Positions 59,650 to 64,000 of a stretch of 64,000 bases of DNA are shown here, piece by piece. Position 1 is the stretch's first letter; every line of letters starts with the position of its first letter. A program made the position numbers and the translations under genes. Origin of the DNA: Margaritifera margaritifera (Eukaryota; Mollusca; Bivalvia; Unionida; Margaritiferidae); assembly GCA_029931535.1 (NCBI GenBank), contig JAQPZY010001569.1, forward strand, positions 1,335,001 through 1,399,000, in the 5' to 3' direction. The notes under the pieces were generated by a model. It was not told where the DNA came from, did no database searches, and was given only the letters and a program-made list of their open reading frames with translations.

Positions 59650-59952
59650 TTAGAGTTTGAAATTGACTGTAGATTGTGTGAACAGATACTGGAAGCTGGA
59701 ATTCGGAGAACGTTGATATTGTGGACCTATGTTATGACAAGATTTATATGTCAAAATAGTTTTAAAGTACTTTACTCTATAATTAAAAGGTAACCACTGG
59801 AAATTAACAAATACATATGAGGATGGATAGTCTTTTCTTGTAATAATTCTAGCGGTTAGTGGTTGGAGTTTAATTATCTGATTAAGATTTGTAGCCATGC
59901 AATTCCCCCCATATGGTGCAACCATAATCAAGCCAAGGCAATATATATCCAT
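59650..59952 (-). pseudogene. LINE B copy 2 ORF2 C-terminal fragment
   Basis: The minus-strand frame shares KLQPLTARIIT, FQWLPFNYRVKYFKTILTYK and CHNIGPQY with copy 1, then shifts frame near 59,700. The rest of the C-terminus continues out of frame to about 59,500. Confidence 0.85.
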
Positions 59953-59976
59953 TATAAAACATTTTTAGCATAGATT

Positions 59977-60356
59977 CTGACACATACAAAGACAGTCTGT
60001 TTAATAAGGCTATTCTGACACATACAAAGACAGTCTGTTTAATAAGGCTATTCTGACACATACAAAGACAGTCTGATTAATAAGGCTATTCTGACACATA
60101 CAAAGACAGTCTGTTTAATAAGGCTATTCTGACACATACAAAGACAGTCTGTTTAATAAGGCTATTCTGACACATACAAAGACAGTCTGTTTAATAAGGC
60201 TATTCTGACACATACAAAGACAGTCTGTTTAATAAGGCTATTCTGACACATACAAAGACAGTCTGTTTAATAAGGCTATTCTGACACATACAAAGACAGT
60301 CTGTTTAATAAGGCTATTCTGACACATACAAAGACAGTCTGCTTAATAAGGCTATT
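59977..60356. repeat. 10 tandem copies of the 38-bp LINE B unit
   Basis: Exactly 380 bp = 10 x 38. Copy 3 carries the same 'gatt' variant seen in copy 2 of the 12-unit array. The last copy has 'gctt'. Confidence 0.98.
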
Positions 60357-60595
60357 CTGGAGGATACTGCATAACACACAAGCTTTATTTAATTTTCCTA
60401 TAAAAAATGTCTGTCAATAATCACACCTAAATAATTTTTATTTTCGATGTTATTTAATTTAGTTCCCTGAACAAATATATTGATATCTTCTATTTTTGTA
60501 TTGCTTTGTCTTGATCCAATTGTCATACAGTTAGTTTTTCTGTGTAATCGCATTTTGTTGGTTTCGCACAGCAGTATAACATTATCAACGTCTTG

Positions 60596-60895
60596 TAAGC
60601 GAGTGTATCGCAGAATGAATTATCTTTGCTTCATAATGATTCATTCAAAGAATGAGCAAAATCCACGAAGGGGTTTGTGAAATATCAAAGAAATGAAAAC
60701 GAATTGTAAACAAAACCTTAATGCAAATTTTCGATGACTGTGACCGCGTATTGCAGACTAAATCGTCTTAGCTTCATAATGATTCATGCCAAGAATGATC
60801 AAAATCTATCCAGTGGTTTGGAAAATACATGTATATGCAAATGAAAAACATTAACCAAAACCTTAACAAACTAAAAACGCTTCCACCGCCAGAAA
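60596..60895. repeat. Two diverged copies of a ~130-bp repeat
   Basis: 'cttcataatgattcattcaa' (60,629) and 'cttcataatgattcatgcca' (60,771), each followed by 'gaatga.caaaatc' and then 'caaaaccttaa'. A dispersed repeat of unknown class. Confidence 0.65.
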
Positions 60896-60899
60896 AGTG

Positions 60900-62690
60900 A
60901 CTAGTACGTCTCGCTTTCCCACTAACGTAAGCTCCACAAAAAGACGAAGGAAATTCAAGTGTACGAGATATTCGATGGCTAGTATGATCGAATATTTTCT
61001 ATCAACTGTCGATGACTTTCCAGCGACTGTCCTACGCTTTTTAGCGACTACGGTGTATGTTTCTTTGCGATTTAGCCCTGGAAGGGGGTTATGTTGTATC
61101 TTTCATTCTGATCTCCACCAACATCTGGAGGCATACACCTACCTAAGTTATAAGGTTGTGACTTCTTTTTCCTAATTTTTTTTTCTTTTTTTTTCGCGTC
61201 CTCCTTTTCAAACACATATCTACACTAACACTGAGCCGTTGACAGTACGAAACAAAAGTTGTTGCAGTAAGAACCTGGTTTAAGATCAACATAACAAATA
61301 AAGTTAAAATGTAAAACGACTGAATGTACCGATACCGGGGATAGAAACCAGGTTTGAAGAGGCGCAAAGCGAGTAACTATGTTCTGGGTTACCGATGCGT
61401 CTAAATTGTATATAAAAACCAACAGTTTAATGTAAACAGTATATATTGCTGCTACATAATCCTTCTAAGAAATTATATTATAGATTTTATACATATCATG
61501 CATGACCAGCATAAAAATATCATACAAGGAACTCATAGTATCCTAAAATCATCTTATCATAAAGGTTTATTATTATTTCTTGATATGACATTTCCGGAAT
61601 TTGTCTAGGTCATTGAACCACAATGAAGTTATGTCTTGTTTGGTGATACATAAATAATATAATACCGTTACACAGAGCGAGGTATGTCTGGAGGGCGACT
61701 TTTTCCTATCTCCAAACACCTGCTTTGTCATTACTAAATAGATCCTATGTATCACACATGGAGTTACGACGCAAGATATATTGTGTTATTGACAAAAAAG
61801 ACGTTTATTTCATGACAACGGATTTTCTTTGCATCCATTTTATTCATGAATCATCGCCTCTATAATGTTCGAGGTTAAGGATAGGGCAATGTTGAACCAG
61901 TAAAGTCATGTACGCCTGTGTTGTGTTCGTGGAAAAGAAATGACAACATGCACCGGCAATTCATGTGATGTGTATATGCATGTGTACCTTTGTCCGTCCG
62001 TCATTAGTGCAGAAATTCTCTTGATGCCCAGTCATTACCTTTGAAGATGTGCACAAACATTTTCTAATTTCATGGTGGTAGGGTGGGTGGGCTACAGTCG
62101 GTTAATGGGACGATAAATGGACGGTACTTGAAAAGAGGTGTGGATGCGTATTGTGCTTTGCTTCACAATTAGACCTCAATTAAAAGTGAGCGGAATGTGA
62201 GAATTCTCTTCATTTAAAAAAAAAAGATTCCTATGGCAAAAAAAGGCATATTTTTTCAAAAATAATACTATCTGTGTCTTACGTTTCAAGAAATAGTAAT
62301 CTGACTATACTTCCAGAGTAATCAAAATAAATATTGAACCTTGATAGCATGCGAGGCATGAATCTTTTACAATTGGGAAAACATAGTCTAGCTTAAAATG
62401 TGTGCTAGTGGTAGTAGTGATAACAACAACAACAACAACAACAATAATAATTCTCTACTAGTAAAAGCCGCTAGAAAAACAACCTCAGACACCAAACCAT
62501 ATATAAAGTCACCAATTCATCCACTAGGGCTGATGACTGTCGTGATATTGTATAGCTGTTTGTTAATTAAATCAAGCTTTCTCTCAGCTTTCTTTTTCCA
62601 TTACATAGGGGCTACGCGTATTTATGTAGTGAAATAGTTTTATATCAAGAATAAATAGATAAAAGAGTATGCAAGAATAATAGCATCGTA
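60900..62690. other. No gene seen
   Basis: Anonymous sequence with a T-rich run (61,179-61,195) and an (AAC)n/(AAT)n tract (62,423-62,450). Confidence 0.35.
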
Positions 62691-62695
62691 GCAAT

Positions 62696-62735
62696 CCACG
62701 GGCGACATAGCGCTACATTCCTGTATCGCCCGTGG
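62696..62735. repeat. Hairpin with 10-bp perfect arms
   Basis: ccacgggcga (62,696-62,705) pairs with tcgcccgtgg (62,726-62,735) across a 20-base loop. GC-rich compared with surroundings. Confidence 0.8.
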
Positions 62736-63169
62736 CTGCCTGTGCGGAGATTTCCTTGTTTAACATGAATATGCATAAACCTGCCTAACCAATCACTGCG
62801 AGCGTAAATAAAATTTTCTTGCAATTGTGACCCAACATGACCTTTCGCGCTGTTTGAATGAGCCAAAGGTTCTCTTCCAAACACAGTCACTTATCGATCG
62901 ATAAAACGGGCACTGTCAAAGATGTAAAAGAAGACTGTTATATTGTGTTCTTCATGACGTATTTCTGTTCATGCGTACTCATGAAAAACTTGGAAATCTC
63001 TGCACAGACAGCCACGGCATTCGGACAACCTCGGCCATTTCTGCGAGACAAAACTATTCCTTGGATGTATGTCGGCACAGTCATTTACAGAAAAAGCATA
63101 CATTTTGTTCGCCAGAAAGAAGCCGCAATCTATTCAGACCACCGTGACTATTTCTACGTTTGGATTGAT

Positions 63170-63310
63170 AATAAGATTGACCGAAAAGTTACCAATGAAA
63201 ATAATAGTTCGATGCATTCGCAACTTCTCGGTTAATCCTTGTTTCGTAAATAGCCGATGTGGTCCGAATGGCAGCTATCGGCAGACATTCGAGGTATAAT
63301 CTGTAGGATT
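63170..63310. repeat. Dispersed inverted-repeat element, copy 2
   Basis: Reverse complement of 55,645-55,800. It contains the same 'tttcgtaaatagcc' and 'catcgaa'-type words in opposite order. Confidence 0.7.
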
Positions 63311-63768
63311 GACATCGAAGTTGGGAATGGCAGTCACGGATGATAAGGGTTCGTGGCGATGTCGACTCTATAGTGAAAAGGAAATCCTACTCGAATCAGA
63401 ATTTGTGAATTTGTGGGCAGGAACGAGGGTTTGGTTGATTATTTTTTCTCATATTACCGTGTCCAAACATATGGATTTAAAGAAAAAAAAACTGGTACAG
63501 TTGTATAGTTCAAGTATTAAAAGAACACAGCTGAAAAAACAAACTCAGACACATTACATAAATAATGCCCCCCCCCCCCCTCTCTCTGCGTTTGATGCCA
63601 TTTCAATGGTGTTAAATATATTTGTGTATGGAAATCTTGTTATAGGTGGCATAAATAGATAATGGGGTACGTAAGTGTAATAGAGTCCATAGTGGTAGAG
63701 AAATCCTAACCGAGTCAGAATTTATGGGCAGGAATAATAACATTCTTCATGTGCAGCGGTGTAGGATT
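63311..63768. other. No gene seen
   Basis: Includes a 10-base C run (63,570-63,580). The frame 63,309-63,662 has no recognised motif. Words such as 'gaaatcctactcgaatcaga' and 'gaaatcctaaccgagtcaga' (63,700) show a diverged local duplication of about 310 bp spacing. Confidence 0.35.
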
Positions 63769-63850
63769 GGAAAATTCCACCTGAGGGTCAAGATATTTCG
63801 TCAGACACAAATGTCTGACGCAAACATTTGATCCGATGGTGGAATTTTCC
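63769..63850. repeat. Nested palindrome
   Basis: Outer arms ggaaaattccacc (63,769-63,781) and ggtggaattttcc (63,838-63,850) are exact complements. An inner pair cgtcagaca (63,799-63,807) / tgtctgacg (63,812-63,820) is also perfect. Confidence 0.88.
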
Positions 63851-64000
63851 TTTCTCACATCTATATGTGTGGAACACCGGTGCAGGATGGCTCTATTCTA
63901 CCTCACACGTGACCTTTATCGTGGACTCGTATACTATTTTGACCGTCTAATGTGAGCATAGTGCATATAAAGTATAAAAAACTTCCCGATTTCCATCATC

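Larger units (their letters stand above)
59414..60595 (-). mobile_element. LINE B copy 2, 5'-truncated
   Basis: It matches 15,929-17,170 nearly base for base: same C-terminal frame, same 38-bp array, same downstream RT segment. Similarity stops near 60,595, well short of the RT catalytic core, which is typical 5' truncation of a LINE. Confidence 0.9.

Overview
This is a gene-poor, AT-rich eukaryotic window, most likely from a marine invertebrate and probably a mollusc or other lophotrochozoan. That is inferred from the mix of repeats: tRNA-derived SINEs with a TTGG/TTAACGCC tail, APE-type LINEs, a Polinton/Maverick fossil, a Penelope-like fragment, palindromic MITE-like repeats, and the multicopy protein family carrying the motif HALxGCDSTSAF. 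Long AT, CATA, GA, CA and TAA microsatellites lie throughout. I recognise no intact host gene. Nearly all the coding signal comes from decayed mobile elements, and most open frames are low-complexity or accidental.

Layout. (1) About 455-1,810 is a 1.4-kb repeat; a second copy lies in opposite orientation at about 34,595-36,125. (2) About 2,400-15,400 is one degenerate LINE (called LINE A here) on the minus strand: ORF1, endonuclease, linker, reverse transcriptase and C-terminus, in order. It has been split repeatedly by a 5.35-kb TIR element carrying a PIN-like/CXC protein gene (2,792-8,143), a GC-rich fragment of another LINE (9,243-10,135), a tRNA-SINE with a 10-bp target duplication (10,437-10,697), an 18-unit 38/39-bp minisatellite (10,820-11,511), and other-LINE debris (about 11,905-13,590). 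(3) About 15,929-19,400 is LINE B (minus strand), whose reverse-transcriptase thumb carries 12 tandem 38-bp units. A second, 5'-truncated copy with 10 units lies at 59,414-60,595. (4) 19.4-40.7 kb is mostly anonymous sequence with SINEs, a hAT-like MITE, a foldback, a Penelope-like tail, minisatellites and microsatellites. (5) About 40.8-54.7 kb is a decayed Polinton/Maverick holding recognisable remains of almost the whole gene set: packaging ATPase and a fibre-like protein on the minus strand; then penton-like minor capsid, major capsid, pVI-like protein, cysteine protease, zinc-ribbon/PLA2-like protein, integrase and protein-primed DNA polymerase B on the plus strand. An HNH-endonuclease-like frame lies on the minus strand between integrase and polymerase. 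(6) 54.7-64.0 kb holds foldback repeats, a 36-bp minisatellite, LINE B copy 2 and microsatellites.

How it fits together. The window records serial transposition. The clearest case is the PIN/CXC element. Its outer ends form an imperfect inverted repeat (AGTCCTGCAG / AGTCTAGCAG), it is flanked by the 5-bp direct repeat ATTTT, and it falls exactly where the LINE A C-terminal reading frame is interrupted. No recognised transposase is visible in it, so I consider it the best candidate for an undescribed mobile system here. All calls come from reading the sequence, with family recognition from memory; no database search was run.
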